From the NCBI GenBank assembly GCA_013297675.1, contig JAAFHZ010000043.1, positions 1 through 32,558 on the forward strand: 32,558 bases of DNA, written 5' to 3'. Numbering within the stretch: position 1 is the first letter of the stretch; each line of letters begins with the position of its first letter. Under the pieces are notes generated by a model that was given only the letters and a program-made list of their open reading frames with translations, was not told the origin of the DNA and made no database searches. Both the position numbers and the translations under genes were made by a program. Shown here piece by piece: positions 16,958 through 25,014 of this stretch. The DNA comes from Synechococcales cyanobacterium bin59.metabat.ball.084 (GTDB lineage: Bacteria; Cyanobacteriota; Cyanobacteriia; Cyanobacteriales; Chamaesiphonaceae).

Positions 16958-17884
16958 TTATTCTGATTTATAGCTTCTAAGTATTTCCTTAACAGCTTTT
17001 TGCTCACCTTTAATCTGTGCAAAATAAAATCCCTTTTCTTGCTTGGACATTTTTAACGATCGCAAAAAGCCCAATACTTTTTGCCCCCAGGTTCTTTTTG
17101 ATGGGGATATTTGCCCTCTGCGTAGATAGGTAAGATGTGTACCAGAATAACTAATGCCCTCCATTAAGCGTAGCAAATATCCTTCTTGAATACGAGCTGC
17201 CGGAATCAAATGAATAAGCTTTAGAGCAGTAAATTGCCCGGTACCTAAACCCATATCACAACTAGTAAAAGCTAGGTCAGAATCTTCACAAGAAGTGAGC
17301 TGATCGCCTTTCCGCCCCAAAGCATTTCGATTAGTGTTTTGCTGAACCTGGTGAGCATATTTTTCAGCAACTGCCCGACGTAAACACAATCCTGCCCCGC
17401 ATGGCGTAGAGTCATTATGACCACTACAGTTAGACCATCGATCGCGATCGAACTCTCTAATAGCTAATATTGGCCAATATGGCTTTGTCCATTCAGGAGG
17501 CTCGGTTTCAAATTCAGGAAAAATTTGTCCTCCCCAAGCGCCTATATGGCGATGTTTGCTGCTAATTTCTAGCGCCAATTCTAAGTACTCAGAATCTAAA
17601 ATATTATCATCATCAACAAAAATAATCATCTCAGCTTGAGATTCGTAAATTCCTCTTAACCTTGCTGGGGTAAGCCCCAGATGTTCTTCTCGGATATGAC
17701 GAGCGTGGGGGTGCCAGCTAAGATCTACGTCTAGAGAGAGATGCTTTTTACTAGCATTATCAATCAGTAAAAACTCCCAGCGGTTATTAGGCAGAGTTTG
17801 TGTTTTCAATGATTGCAAAACTCTATCAAGGTAATCGCGGCGAGGATTGTGTGCGCAAAGAATAACGCTGACTGCTACTGACAT
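16958..17884 (-). CDS. Glycosyltransferase family 2
   Basis: The product of about 308 residues is a classic GT2 enzyme. It opens with AVSVILCAHNPRRDYLDRVL, then FLLIDNASKKHL, with the DxD metal site in MIIFVDDDNILDSEYL and the acceptor-side block GAGLCLRRAVAEKY followed by SCEDSDLAF. The frame reaches an ATG at 17899, but the ATG at 17884 has GAGG nine bases upstream and starts directly before strand 1, so I use it. It is the only leftward gene within the rightward polysaccharide block and converges on the preceding glycosyltransferase with only 57 bp between them. Confidence 0.85.
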   Translation of the reverse strand: MSVAVSVILCAHNPRRDYLDRVLQSLKTQTLPNNRWEFLLIDNASKKHLSLDVDLSWHPHARHIREEHLGLTPARLRGIYESQAEMIIFVDDDNILDSEYLELALEISSKHRHIGAWGGQIFPEFETEPPEWTKPYWPILAIREFDRDRWSNCSGHNDSTPCGAGLCLRRAVAEKYAHQVQQNTNRNALGRKGDQLTSCEDSDLAFTSCDMGLGTGQFTALKLIHLIPAARIQEGYLLRLMEGISYSGTHLTYLRRGQISPSKRTWGQKVLGFLRSLKMSKQEKGFYFAQIKGEQKAVKEILRSYKSE

Positions 17885-18246
17885 TAATTTATGCCTCATT
17901 AACTTGCACGATCGAAATATTCTGATTCATCATTATTTCTCTTGGGAATGAGTGACAGCAATTAATCATTTTAAGTATTATTCCGGGAAGCTGGCGCAAT
18001 TTTTGTATAATATTTAACAAGATTATTAATGGTGAATGCTTTGACCTGTTTTAGTTGATCACTTGTAATTTGATGATTTTAGTAACAAGTATAACAGCAG
18101 TGTATTTATTAAGCCTGTTATCTTAATAATTGCGATAGTGCATAGCCTGTCTAACCAAAAAATAAAGGGTTAAAGCTGCTATTATTGTACAGAAAGCTCA
18201 GACAGGGTACATTCTGATTCACATTTTTATTTTTGATTCTTAACCT
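17885..18246. promoter_or_regulatory. Divergent intergenic region with a candidate -10 element
   Basis: About 360 bp separate the leftward GT2 gene from the rightward Uxs-Ugd pair, so promoters for both should lie here. A perfect TATAAT at 18006-18011, preceded by TG with one base between (TTTTGTATAAT), is the best candidate for the rightward genes. No good -35 hexamer is present at 17 bp, so the call is weak. No ORF or RNA gene is visible. Confidence 0.3.
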
Positions 18247-19215
18247 ATGAAAATTTTAGTGACTGGTGGAGCTGGTTTTATTGGATCACACCTGATCGAT
18301 CGACTGATGAAAGAGCAGCATGAAGTGCTGTGCTTAGACAATTTCTATACGGGCACCAAGCGCAATATTCGTCAATGGATAGGGCACCCTAACTTTGAGT
18401 TAATTCGTCATGACTTGACTGAACCAATTCGCCTAGAGGTCGAGCAAATTTATCATTTGGCGTGTCCAGCTTCTCCTGTCCACTATCAATACAATCCAAT
18501 TAAGACTACGAAGGTGAATTTTCTGGGCACGTTAAATATGTTGGGGTTAGCCAAAAGAGTAAAAGCTAAATTTTTGCTGGCTTCCACCTCCGAAGTTTAC
18601 GGAGATCCTGATGTTCATCCCCAGCCCGAAGACTATCGTGGTAACGTCAATCCGATCGGTATTAGGTCTTGCTACGACGAAGGCAAACGCATTGCCGAGA
18701 CTCTTACTTTTGATTATCATCGCGAGCACAATGTAGATATTCATGTGGCGAGAATTTTTAACACCTATGGGCCAAGAATGCTGGAAAATGATGGTCGAGT
18801 AGTTAGTAATTTTATCTCTCAGTCTTTGCGGGGAAATCCATTAACAGTGTATGGAGATGGCTCTCAGACCCGCAGCTTCTGCTACGTAGAAAATTTGGTG
18901 GATGGATTGATCAAATTGATGGAGAGCGATCGCCCTGGACCAATAAACTTGGGCAACCCCGAAGAATATACTATCCTGGAGCTAGCCCAAAAGATCCGCG
19001 ATCGACTTAATCCCCACCAAGAAATTATCTTCAAACCACTGCCGCAAGATGATCCGCAGCAGCGCAAGCCAGATATCACTAAAGCAGAGAGTTGGTTGAA
19101 TTGGCATCCCAATATTCACTTAGAAGAAGGATTGACCAGAACCATCGCTGAGTTCAAACAACGTATCGAAGTAACTCCGCACCTGGCCGCAGCTTTAACC
19201 ACAGCGACTATTTAA
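18247..19215 (+). CDS. uxs: UDP-glucuronate decarboxylase (UDP-xylose synthase), SDR family
   Basis: The 322-residue enzyme converts UDP-glucuronate to UDP-xylose using bound NAD. It has the SDR NAD-binding motif [11 protein letters not shown], the [17 protein letters not shown] stretch diagnostic of Uxs, the STSEVYGD strand, and catalytic Tyr143 and Lys147 in [20 protein letters not shown] and [12 protein letters not shown] follow. Length and motifs match bacterial and plant soluble Uxs. The next gene encodes UDP-glucose 6-dehydrogenase, which makes its substrate. One position is unusual: the common [11 protein letters not shown] reads [12 protein letters not shown] dTDP-glucose dehydratase-like role is possible but less likely. 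Confidence 0.9.
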   Translation: MKILVTGGAGFIGSHLIDRLMKEQHEVLCLDNFYTGTKRNIRQWIGHPNFELIRHDLTEPIRLEVEQIYHLACPASPVHYQYNPIKTTKVNFLGTLNMLGLAKRVKAKFLLASTSEVYGDPDVHPQPEDYRGNVNPIGIRSCYDEGKRIAETLTFDYHREHNVDIHVARIFNTYGPRMLENDGRVVSNFISQSLRGNPLTVYGDGSQTRSFCYVENLVDGLIKLMESDRPGPINLGNPEEYTILELAQKIRDRLNPHQEIIFKPLPQDDPQQRKPDITKAESWLNWHPNIHLEEGLTRTIAEFKQRIEVTPHLAAALTTATI

Positions 19216-19262
19216 ACCAGGCCAATTTCATAGCTTCAATAACCTTGCAGGAGATTAATATA

Positions 19263-20675
19263 ATGAAAGTTTGTGCAATCGGTACTGGCTACGTCGGTTT
19301 GGTAACAGGAGTCTGCTTGGCACACATTGGCCATGAGGTGCTGTGTGTAGATAACAATCCGGCAAAAATTCAGATGATGCAGGCTGGTAAGTCTCCGATT
19401 CATGAACCGGGACTGGCGGAAATGATGCAAGTGGCGATCGATGCTGGTAAGCTGCAATTTACCACCGACCTGGCTGCTGGTGTAAAGCACGGTGAAATTT
19501 TGTTTATTGCTGTTGGCACTCCCCCGCTTCCCGATGGCTCTAGCGATACTCAGTATGTAGAAGCTGTTGCTCGGGGTATTGGTCAACATCTCAATGGCGG
19601 ATACAAAGTGATTGTTAATAAATCTACCGTGCCGATCGGTTCTGGCGACTGGGTACGAATGCTGGTACTGGATGGAGTTAAGGAAAGAGCGCCTCAGCCA
19701 GTTCTAGTGGGAGCTGGCGGCGTTGCTGTCTCTCGATCTGAACCACGGTTTGATGTAGTTAGTAACCCGGAATTTTTGCGAGAAGGCTCGGCAATTTATG
19801 ACACTCTCAACCCCGATCGGATTGTTTTAGGTGGTAACAGTAGCCAGAGGGCGATCGATTTAATGCTGGAACTATATGCGCCGATTATTGAAAGAAAATA
19901 TGCTAATGCAGATGCCTATCGACCACCAGTAAACGTTTTAGTTACCGATTTAGGCTCAGCAGAAATGATCAAGTATGCGGCAAATGCCTTCTTGGCCACC
20001 AAAATTAGTTTTATTAATGAGATTGCTAATATTTGTGAGCGTGTCGGTGCCGATGTTACTCAAGTCTCTAAAGGCATTGGCCTAGATTCTAGAATTGGCA
20101 ATAAGTTTCTCAATGCCGGAATCGGCTGGGGTGGCTCTTGTTTCCCCAAAGATTTGGCAGCTTTAATTCACACCGGAGCAGACTATGGCTATGAGGCGCA
20201 GTTGCTGAAAGCTACAGTGAGCGTCAACCAACGCCAACGAGCTTTGGTGGTAGAAAAACTGCAACAGTATTTGAAAATACTCAAAGGCAAAACGATCGGC
20301 CTATTGGGTTTAACGTTTAAGCCAGATACGGATGATCTACGGGATGCGCCTGCTTTAGATTTGATTGGGATGTTGGGTAAACTGGGGGCTAAAGTCAAAG
20401 CCTATGACCCGATCATTTGTGACCAAAGTAATTTGTTACCACCGCACCCCGGCCTAGGGAATGTTGGAATGTGTGAAAATCCTGAGCAACTAGCGACTGG
20501 TTGTGATGCAATTATTTTAATGACAGAATGGCAGCAGTTCCAGGATTTAAACTACTCAGAATTGGCTGAGCTAATGAGGGTGCCACTGATCATTGATTGC
20601 CGCAACTTTTTATCACCACAAGCAATCAGCGATGCCGGTTTAAAATGGGTGGGTATGGGGGTTCCAAGTCTTTAA
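19263..20675 (+). CDS. ugd: UDP-glucose 6-dehydrogenase
   Basis: The product of about 470 residues oxidises UDP-glucose to UDP-glucuronate with two NAD. It has the N-terminal MKVCAIGTGYVGLVTG Rossmann motif, VGTPP, VNKSTVPIGSG, SNPEFLREGSAIYD and the catalytic Cys in WGGSCFPKD (about Cys293). The C-terminal domain has GLTFKPDTDDLRDAPAL. A TTG at 19245 lies in frame, but ATG at 19263 follows AGGAGA by eight bases and is clearly the start. It lies 47 bp after uxs, and together they make UDP-GlcA and UDP-Xyl for the polymer. A strong terminator begins seven bases after its stop. Confidence 0.95.
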   Translation: MKVCAIGTGYVGLVTGVCLAHIGHEVLCVDNNPAKIQMMQAGKSPIHEPGLAEMMQVAIDAGKLQFTTDLAAGVKHGEILFIAVGTPPLPDGSSDTQYVEAVARGIGQHLNGGYKVIVNKSTVPIGSGDWVRMLVLDGVKERAPQPVLVGAGGVAVSRSEPRFDVVSNPEFLREGSAIYDTLNPDRIVLGGNSSQRAIDLMLELYAPIIERKYANADAYRPPVNVLVTDLGSAEMIKYAANAFLATKISFINEIANICERVGADVTQVSKGIGLDSRIGNKFLNAGIGWGGSCFPKDLAALIHTGADYGYEAQLLKATVSVNQRQRALVVEKLQQYLKILKGKTIGLLGLTFKPDTDDLRDAPALDLIGMLGKLGAKVKAYDPIICDQSNLLPPHPGLGNVGMCENPEQLATGCDAIILMTEWQQFQDLNYSELAELMRVPLIIDCRNFLSPQAISDAGLKWVGMGVPSL

Positions 20676-20681
20676 ATCAAT

Positions 20682-20718
20682 AAAAAAACCTCCAAACACA
20701 ATGTTCGGAGGTTTTTTT
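20682..20718. terminator. Bidirectional rho-independent terminator
   Basis: A perfect 12-bp stem pairs AAAAAAACCTCC with GGAGGTTTTTTT. Inside it, after one A/C mismatch, AACA pairs with TGTT around a three-base loop. T tracts occur on both strands, so the hairpin can stop transcription from ugd on the left and from the DUF3386 gene on the right, which converge here. Confidence 0.92.
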
Positions 20719-20728
20719 GACTGGCACT

Positions 20729-21373
20729 TTACTTAGAAATCATTTGAAAGTCAGTGAATTCAAACTTGGTGACAGCGGGCTGTCCTGCTTCGTCAGATTC
20801 CAAAATACGTTCACTGATTAAAAAGTAGTCACCGGCTTTGGTATAGTTATCGGTAAACAGGGTTTTGCCGCCTTTTGCTTCGCCAGTTTTGGGGTCAGCA
20901 TAGACCGAATCGTAGCGGTGAGACAAATAGCCTGCGCCAGTATCATGGCTGCTAGAGGTATGGATTGTGACCACAATACCGTGGATGTGGCGATGCACCA
21001 TTACTACTTCGTTGTTGCGCAAATGGTATTTGTCGCCGCTGGATTTGCCACCGATTAAGATTTCTACAGCTCCGTTGGCGAGGGTTTCTCCATACTCAAA
21101 GGAGTTCTTGCCGTGAGTTTCTTCAAAGGTGCGACGAATGCGGTGAATGGCTACTTCCCGCAGTTGACCCTTGATCGAGTCGGCAGCATCGGTGTTATCT
21201 ATGCCAGATACGGTAGCGCTCAGGTCGGCGTTGACTTGCACTTTACCAGTAAAGATCTCATCGCCTTGAGTGAGGGTAACGGTTGCTGTATAGCCAGGGA
21301 AGTTCTTATCCCAGGTGTAGCGGTTTTCGTAGGCAGCACGAAATAAATCGGTAGCGGATACTTGGGTAATCAC
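20729..21373 (-). CDS. DUF3386 family protein of unknown function
   Basis: The 214-residue protein matches the cyanobacterial DUF3386 family, which typically opens LFRAAYENRYTWD and continues with FPGYTATVTLTQGD, as here. Other visible blocks are HRHIHGIVVTIHTSSSHDTG, YLSHRYDSVYADPKTGEAKG and a C-terminal FTDNYTKAGDYFLISER. There is no signal peptide or membrane helix. The start is a GTG at 21373 with GAGG eight to nine bases upstream. The family has no firm biochemical function that I know of, and neighbours give no further clue. It ends 11 bases from the shared terminator. Confidence 0.8.
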   Translation of the reverse strand: MITQVSATDLFRAAYENRYTWDKNFPGYTATVTLTQGDEIFTGKVQVNADLSATVSGIDNTDAADSIKGQLREVAIHRIRRTFEETHGKNSFEYGETLANGAVEILIGGKSSGDKYHLRNNEVVMVHRHIHGIVVTIHTSSSHDTGAGYLSHRYDSVYADPKTGEAKGGKTLFTDNYTKAGDYFLISERILESDEAGQPAVTKFEFTDFQMISK

Positions 21374-21465
21374 GGGTTAGTCCTCAATGCTTAATCATTC
21401 TTCATTCTATTGAGATTCTTCATCCCGAACAAGGTAGCGCAGATACCCAGTGATGACTAATTGGA

Positions 21466-22398
21466 CTAGGAGCCTGAAAGTTGCTCGGATTTTTCCTCGA
21501 TCGATCCATTGATTTGCTTGATAGCTTCGCTTGCACCGGAGGTGAGCGCTTCATTGGCAGTCCCGGTCAGGGCAATGCTTGTCCCCGCAGGCAGAGAAGC
21601 CGCAGCGCCGATGCTAGCTAGCGGTAAGTTTGCCGATTTACTGGCAGATGCTACCGAGTCGCCAAACTGCTTGGCCATGTTCACAAATTCTGAAGGAATC
21701 ATTACCAAGGTAGTAGTGTTGTTTTCAGCGCCAATCTCGGTCAACATCTGCATCCGGCGCAGCTCTAGAGCCACGGGGTTAGCTGCGATCAACTGGGCTG
21801 CTTCGGTGAGTTTCTGGGAAGATTCTTGTTCTGCTGAAGCTTTGATGATTCGGGCGCGTTTTTCTCTTAGTGCCTCGGCCTCTTTGGCCATCGCCCGCTG
21901 CATCGAGGGCGGAATTTCGACATCTTTCATTTCTACCCGCTCAATCTCAATGCCCCAAGGCTCGGTAACTTCATCGACTATTTCTTGGACTTTGACGTTG
22001 ATTTTGTCCCGATTTTGCAATACGTCATCGAGGTTGTTTTGGCCAACCACGTTACGCAGGGTGGTTAGAGCGATCTGGTAGACGGCCTGCTGATAGCTTT
22101 CTACTCGGGTAATGGCTTTGGTCGGTTCTATAATGCGGTAATACAGCACGGCATTAACTCTAATGGTCACGCTGTCTGCGGTGATGGTTTCTTGTGGCTC
22201 AATGTTGATGGTTTTGGTGCGGTTGTCTATTTGCACTTTTTGATCGATCATCGGGGCAATCCAGTATATGCCTGGCCCTTTAACGGCATGGGTACGCCCC
22301 AAGCGAAAGATCACGCCGCGCTCGTATTCTCGATCGATCTTAAATCCGCTAGCAGCAAAAATAACGAAGGCTGCAAAAGGCGCAAGAAGTAATTCCAT
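21466..22398 (-). CDS. Slipin / stomatin-like SPFH membrane protein
   Basis: The 310-residue protein has a single N-terminal membrane segment (MELLLAPFAAFVIFAASGF) and then an SPFH (band 7) domain: REYERGVIFRLGRTHAVKGPG, VRVNAVLYYRI, QIALTTLRNVVGQ and EPWGIEIERVEMKDVEIP. A coiled-coil helix follows (AMAKEAEALREKRARIIKASAEQ and onward). The tail from about 255 is Ala/Ser-rich. Such proteins oligomerise at the cytoplasmic membrane and organise membrane domains or regulate proteases. In many bacteria slipin genes pair with an NfeD-type gene, but none is next to it here. Confidence 0.88.
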   Translation of the reverse strand: MELLLAPFAAFVIFAASGFKIDREYERGVIFRLGRTHAVKGPGIYWIAPMIDQKVQIDNRTKTINIEPQETITADSVTIRVNAVLYYRIIEPTKAITRVESYQQAVYQIALTTLRNVVGQNNLDDVLQNRDKINVKVQEIVDEVTEPWGIEIERVEMKDVEIPPSMQRAMAKEAEALREKRARIIKASAEQESSQKLTEAAQLIAANPVALELRRMQMLTEIGAENNTTTLVMIPSEFVNMAKQFGDSVASASKSANLPLASIGAAASLPAGTSIALTGTANEALTSGASEAIKQINGSIEEKSEQLSGS

Positions 22399-22521
22399 AT
22401 AGCTCTGAGAGATATTCTCTGAAGACTTGATGCTTTGATCTTAGCGAAAACTTAGCAGTTTGATTCTTTTCAGAGACACTTTGTGAAGTGTTGCGGGATA
22501 GCGGCTCAATGAGTTACTGCG

Positions 22522-22542
22522 GCACAAACTCATTTTTTGTGC
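22522..22542 (-). terminator. Small hairpin just after the Uma2 gene
   Basis: GCACAAA and TTTGTGC form a perfect 7-bp stem around a seven-base loop, eight bases past the leftward Uma2 stop. It lacks a T tract on the relevant strand, so it is at best a weak terminator or an mRNA 3' end stabiliser. Confidence 0.3.
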
Positions 22543-22550
22543 TATTCCAG

Positions 22551-23138
22551 TTATCTTTCAGCGACATTTTTCGGCACAAATACAATATCTTCGTAAACTT
22601 GCTCAATTGGAAACGTCAATTTGATACTGGCTAGCTCCACCATACTCCCTTGCTCATAGTCAATAAGGCTCCAGTTATGATCAATTTTGCGAAATAGCTC
22701 GATCGACATTGTTTCAGCGTCAACCAGGACATATTCTTGGAGACAAGGATTACGCCGATAAAGCTTGAATTTATTCCCTCTGTCGTAAGCCTCAGTAGAA
22801 GATGACAGCACTTCGATGACCAAGCAAGGATAAGCAATGTACTGAGTGGTGTTTTTATCTCTTTCATCACAGGTAACGCTTACATCAGGGTAAACATAAT
22901 GAGACGATTCTAATATTTTTACTCGGGCATCTGAATTCAGCGTCTTACAACCGCTGCCTCGTAGATGAATTTTAAGCAAGGAGCCAAAATTCAAGGCAAT
23001 TTCACTATGACTGATGGTTCCACCACTCATTGCATAAACTTCGCCATCAATATATTCATGGCGTTCTAGCTGTTGTTCTTCCCAAGCGAAGTACTCTTCG
23101 GGAGTGAATTTAGGGAAGTTATCTCTAGCTGCTATCAC
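22551..23138 (-). CDS. Uma2 family putative endonuclease (DUF820, PD-(D/E)XK fold)
   Basis: The product of about 195 residues shows the family's core: FTPEEYFAWEEQQLERHEYIDGEVYAMSGGT, SHSEIALNFGSLL, VYPDVSVTC (catalytic Asp) and LVIEVLSSSTEAYDRGNKF with the Glu and Lys of the nuclease site. These proteins are abundant in cyanobacteria, in many copies per genome, and are often linked to mobile or defence DNA; their substrates are uncertain. The frame reaches TTG at 23180, but GTG at 23138 has AGAGG seven bases upstream and starts just before the conserved block, so I prefer it. It lies next to a region rich in repeats and conflict-system genes. Confidence 0.85.
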   Translation of the reverse strand: MIAARDNFPKFTPEEYFAWEEQQLERHEYIDGEVYAMSGGTISHSEIALNFGSLLKIHLRGSGCKTLNSDARVKILESSHYVYPDVSVTCDERDKNTTQYIAYPCLVIEVLSSSTEAYDRGNKFKLYRRNPCLQEYVLVDAETMSIELFRKIDHNWSLIDYEQGSMVELASIKLTFPIEQVYEDIVFVPKNVAER

Positions 23139-23202
23139 ATCAAAGCCTCTGAAGTGCTGATAAAAATGATTTGTACTCAAAATTGTATATTAAAAAATAA
23201 TC

Positions 23203-23249
23203 GATCGCTGAAAGCGTAAGCGAAGCTATCGCCTACGGCGAATAAGGAG
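23203..23249. repeat. Dispersed GC-rich repeat, copy A
   Basis: A 47-bp copy of a repeat shared with 24967-25014. Both run GATCGCT, AAAGCG, AAGCGAAGCTA, CGCCTA and GGCGAAT through to AGGAG in the same order and orientation. It contains small inverted repeats, CGCT with AGCG and CGCC with GGCG. It follows the stop of the short FGE gene by about 45 bp. It resembles short palindromic repeats widely scattered in cyanobacterial genomes. Confidence 0.75.
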
Positions 23250-23282
23250 TGAAAAGAATACAGAGCAGAGGCTAGAGTGCGA

Positions 23283-23420
23283 GAGGGTAGAGGATTACGA
23301 AGTCCTGGGGATTTCACACATAACTCGAAACCCAATTACGTAGCTATTAGTATCGGGGTTGATGTTGCGAGTAGCAGAGCGGCAGTATCTCGGAATGTTG
23401 TTCCAGGAACCGCCCCGAAT
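23283..23420 (-). other. Putative DGR variable region (VR), copy 1
   Basis: This 138-bp tract spans the last 42 codons of the short FGE gene and about 15 bases past its stop. Compared with 25012-25152, 27 of 28 codons for shared amino acids are identical at the DNA level. The remaining codons are clustered and differ, and in most of the substitutions one copy has A on the coding strand. This fits adenine-directed mutagenic copying from a template repeat. No template is present in the window. Confidence 0.6.
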
Positions 23421-24131
23421 AACATAACTAGGATTCTCTCTATCGGACAACCAAGCACTACCATCGATCGGTGCTCCTTCATAAGTATTATGCCAATGAT
23501 CTAAGCACCATTCCCAAACGTTGCCATGCATATCGTATAAGCCGTTGGCATTGGGCAGAAATGTATTGACCGGAGTTGTTGCTTTACGGTGGATGCCTTT
23601 TTCTCCTTGACCATAAGAGCCTGACCAACTGCCATCAGTATTATCAGTCCCATCATAATTAGCTAAATCGGTAGAGATTGTTTCACCAAAATGAAATGGT
23701 TGCTGGCTACCGGCTCTACAGGCATATTCCCATTCGGCTTCGCTGGGAAGTCGATATTGGCGTTGGCTATATATTGTAAGCCGATCGCAAAATTCTACGG
23801 CATCAAACCAGTCAATGCTTTCTACTGGGTTAAAATCCTTATCTTTGAAGTACGCTGGCCGAAGCTTCAGTTGTCTCTTTACTGCGGGCATTTTTTGAGC
23901 TACTGCTGCCCACTGAGCCTGAGTAATCAAGTATTCACCCATGAAAAATGAGGGCACTGTCACTTCATGCTGTGGGCTTTCGGTAGATCGTCGATCGATC
24001 TCACCATCTGGAGAACCCATCATAAATTTGCCACCCTCAATCAGCACCATTTTCAACGGTGGTAAACCGGGCAGTGGCTCTGCAAAAAAGTGGATTTGCT
24101 TGGTGTGGGACTTAATGATTTGCTGGGGCAT
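23295..24131 (-). CDS. FGE-sulfatase / C-type-lectin-fold protein with variable C-terminus
   Basis: The 278-residue protein is a stand-alone FGE-sulfatase domain: MVLIEGGKFMMGSPDGEIDR, VTVPSFFMGEYLITQAQW, PVESIDWFDAVEFCDRL, RLPSEAEWEYACRAG, GLYDMHGNVWEWCLDHWH and a final RGGSW block. Human and actinobacterial formylglycine-generating enzymes have a Cys pair in the region after RGGS; here the first is missing (RGGSWNNIPRYCRSATR), so enzymatic activity is unlikely. The fold more likely binds a ligand. The last 42 codons behave like a DGR variable region and match the larger FGE gene at 25024. It lies 36 bp after the HigA gene in the same direction and may be co-transcribed. No strong Shine-Dalgarno precedes the ATG. 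Confidence 0.85.
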   Translation of the reverse strand: MPQQIIKSHTKQIHFFAEPLPGLPPLKMVLIEGGKFMMGSPDGEIDRRSTESPQHEVTVPSFFMGEYLITQAQWAAVAQKMPAVKRQLKLRPAYFKDKDFNPVESIDWFDAVEFCDRLTIYSQRQYRLPSEAEWEYACRAGSQQPFHFGETISTDLANYDGTDNTDGSWSGSYGQGEKGIHRKATTPVNTFLPNANGLYDMHGNVWEWCLDHWHNTYEGAPIDGSAWLSDRENPSYVIRGGSWNNIPRYCRSATRNINPDTNSYVIGFRVMCEIPRTS

Positions 24132-24167
24132 GAGAAATCAAACATGTTGGTGAGTCGATTTTTATGA

Positions 24168-24584
24168 CTAAATAAATAAGCTAGAAGACACTTTAAACAT
24201 CTCACCTAGTTTTTTGGCCTGAGCCTTACTAATGGTTCGACTACCATTTACTATTTCTGAGACTACCCCCTTGCTGCCAATAATACCCACTAAATCTATC
24301 TGTTTAGTATTACTAGCAGCCATAATATGCTGCAAAATTTCATGAGGCGCAGATTTTCCCCAGTCATCCAAATTGTAATGTTGAGATTCGTAGTCTTCAA
24401 TGAGTTTTACTACTAACCGAAACAGGGTAGTTTCTTCTGGGGTACGCAGGTTTTTTTTAGTGAGCAGATCCTCGGCCACTGCCAAAAATTGTCTGTATTC
24501 AGCTTCGGTTTCAATTACTTTAGGGCTAATTTTTGCTGCTTCCCAAAGTTGTAAGTAGCTATTTTGATTAATAGTGAGGGTCAT
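24168..24584 (-). CDS. higA: HigA-type antitoxin, HTH transcriptional regulator
   Basis: The 138-residue protein has an N-terminal helical region (TEAEYRQFLAVAEDLL) and a C-terminal helix-turn-helix: EILQHIMAASNTKQIDLVGI followed by GSKGVVSEIVNGSRTISKAQ. This is the layout of COG5499 HigA-like antitoxins. It would bind and neutralise the HigB toxin and repress the shared promoter. Its ATG lies inside the end of the toxin gene (17-bp overlap), giving translational coupling in the toxin-first order typical of higBA. Confidence 0.88.
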   Translation of the reverse strand: MTLTINQNSYLQLWEAAKISPKVIETEAEYRQFLAVAEDLLTKKNLRTPEETTLFRLVVKLIEDYESQHYNLDDWGKSAPHEILQHIMAASNTKQIDLVGIIGSKGVVSEIVNGSRTISKAQAKKLGEMFKVSSSLFI

Positions 24585-24867
24585 TTTTCCATTGCTCCTT
24601 GTCGTATTCAGCGTGAGTTAAAAAATATTTGTAGTAAATAACTTGTTCTTCATAATCGATCGAGACAATCAGGCGATATTTGTTACCTTTGATGTTAAAA
24701 ACAGTGAAGTTACTTACGGCTTCTGCGTCTCGATACACGGCCTGAACATCAATTAAACTTTGCCACTCGGCTGTTTTTACGATGTCGTACCATTCTTTAA
24801 GCTGTTTTTGAACATCTGGGTATGGTGCAGCATCTTGACGTAGATTGCTAATTGTAATGAGGTGCAT
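24568..24867 (-). CDS. higB: HigB-type mRNA interferase toxin
   Basis: The 99-residue protein matches the HigB toxin family in the RelE superfamily. It has an N-terminal helix ending LKEWYDIVKTAEWQSLIDVQ, the strand motif FNIKGNKYRLIVSIDYEEQV and the family's C-terminal KYFLTHAEYDKEQW. Such toxins cleave mRNA, usually on the ribosome, when the labile antitoxin is lost. Length is normal and no disruption is visible. The pair sits between two related FGE genes, so it may have been inserted there or may stabilise the region. Confidence 0.88.
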   Translation of the reverse strand: MHLITISNLRQDAAPYPDVQKQLKEWYDIVKTAEWQSLIDVQAVYRDAEAVSNFTVFNIKGNKYRLIVSIDYEEQVIYYKYFLTHAEYDKEQWKNDPHY

Positions 24868-24895
24868 GGCCTTATTAATTGGCTAGTTCTTTTAG

Positions 24896-24912
24896 GTTCT
24901 CATACAGAGAAC
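24896..24912 (-). promoter_or_regulatory. Candidate operator of higBA with adjacent -35 element
   Basis: GTTCTC and GAGAAC form a perfect 6-bp inverted repeat separated by five bases, about 30 bp upstream of the higB start. A TTGACA hexamer reading leftward lies at 24922-24917, immediately upstream. The position fits autorepression by HigA, since such antitoxins bind palindromes overlapping their promoter. A matching -10 hexamer at standard spacing is not obvious. Confidence 0.45.
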
Positions 24913-24966
24913 TGATTGTCAATGTATAGGTTCTATTGGTAGATTGCTCATTTTAAAAAAATATTT

Positions 24967-25014
24967 GATCGCTAAAAGCGCAAGCGAAGCTACCGCCTAT
25001 GGCGAATCAAGGAG
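24967..25014. repeat. Dispersed GC-rich repeat, copy B
   Basis: A 48-bp copy of the same repeat as 23203-23249, in the same orientation, ending about 10 bp past the stop of the larger FGE gene. It keeps the same internal inverted repeats (CGCT with AGCG, CGCC with GGCG). The spacing to the stop differs from copy A by about 35 bp. Confidence 0.75.

Noticed and set aside
21509-22081. Long rightward ORF of 190 codons
   Set aside because: It lies wholly opposite the slipin gene, has Ser/Ala/Arg-rich shadow composition and no recognisable motif.
22509-22538. TGAGTT/AACTCA hairpin followed by six T
   Set aside because: It would terminate rightward transcription, but no rightward gene ends here, and it overlaps a better hairpin at 22522-22542.
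23203-25014. CRISPR array or transposon ends
   Set aside because: There are only two copies, 1.8 kb apart, without regular spacers or a transposase. They are ordinary dispersed repeats.
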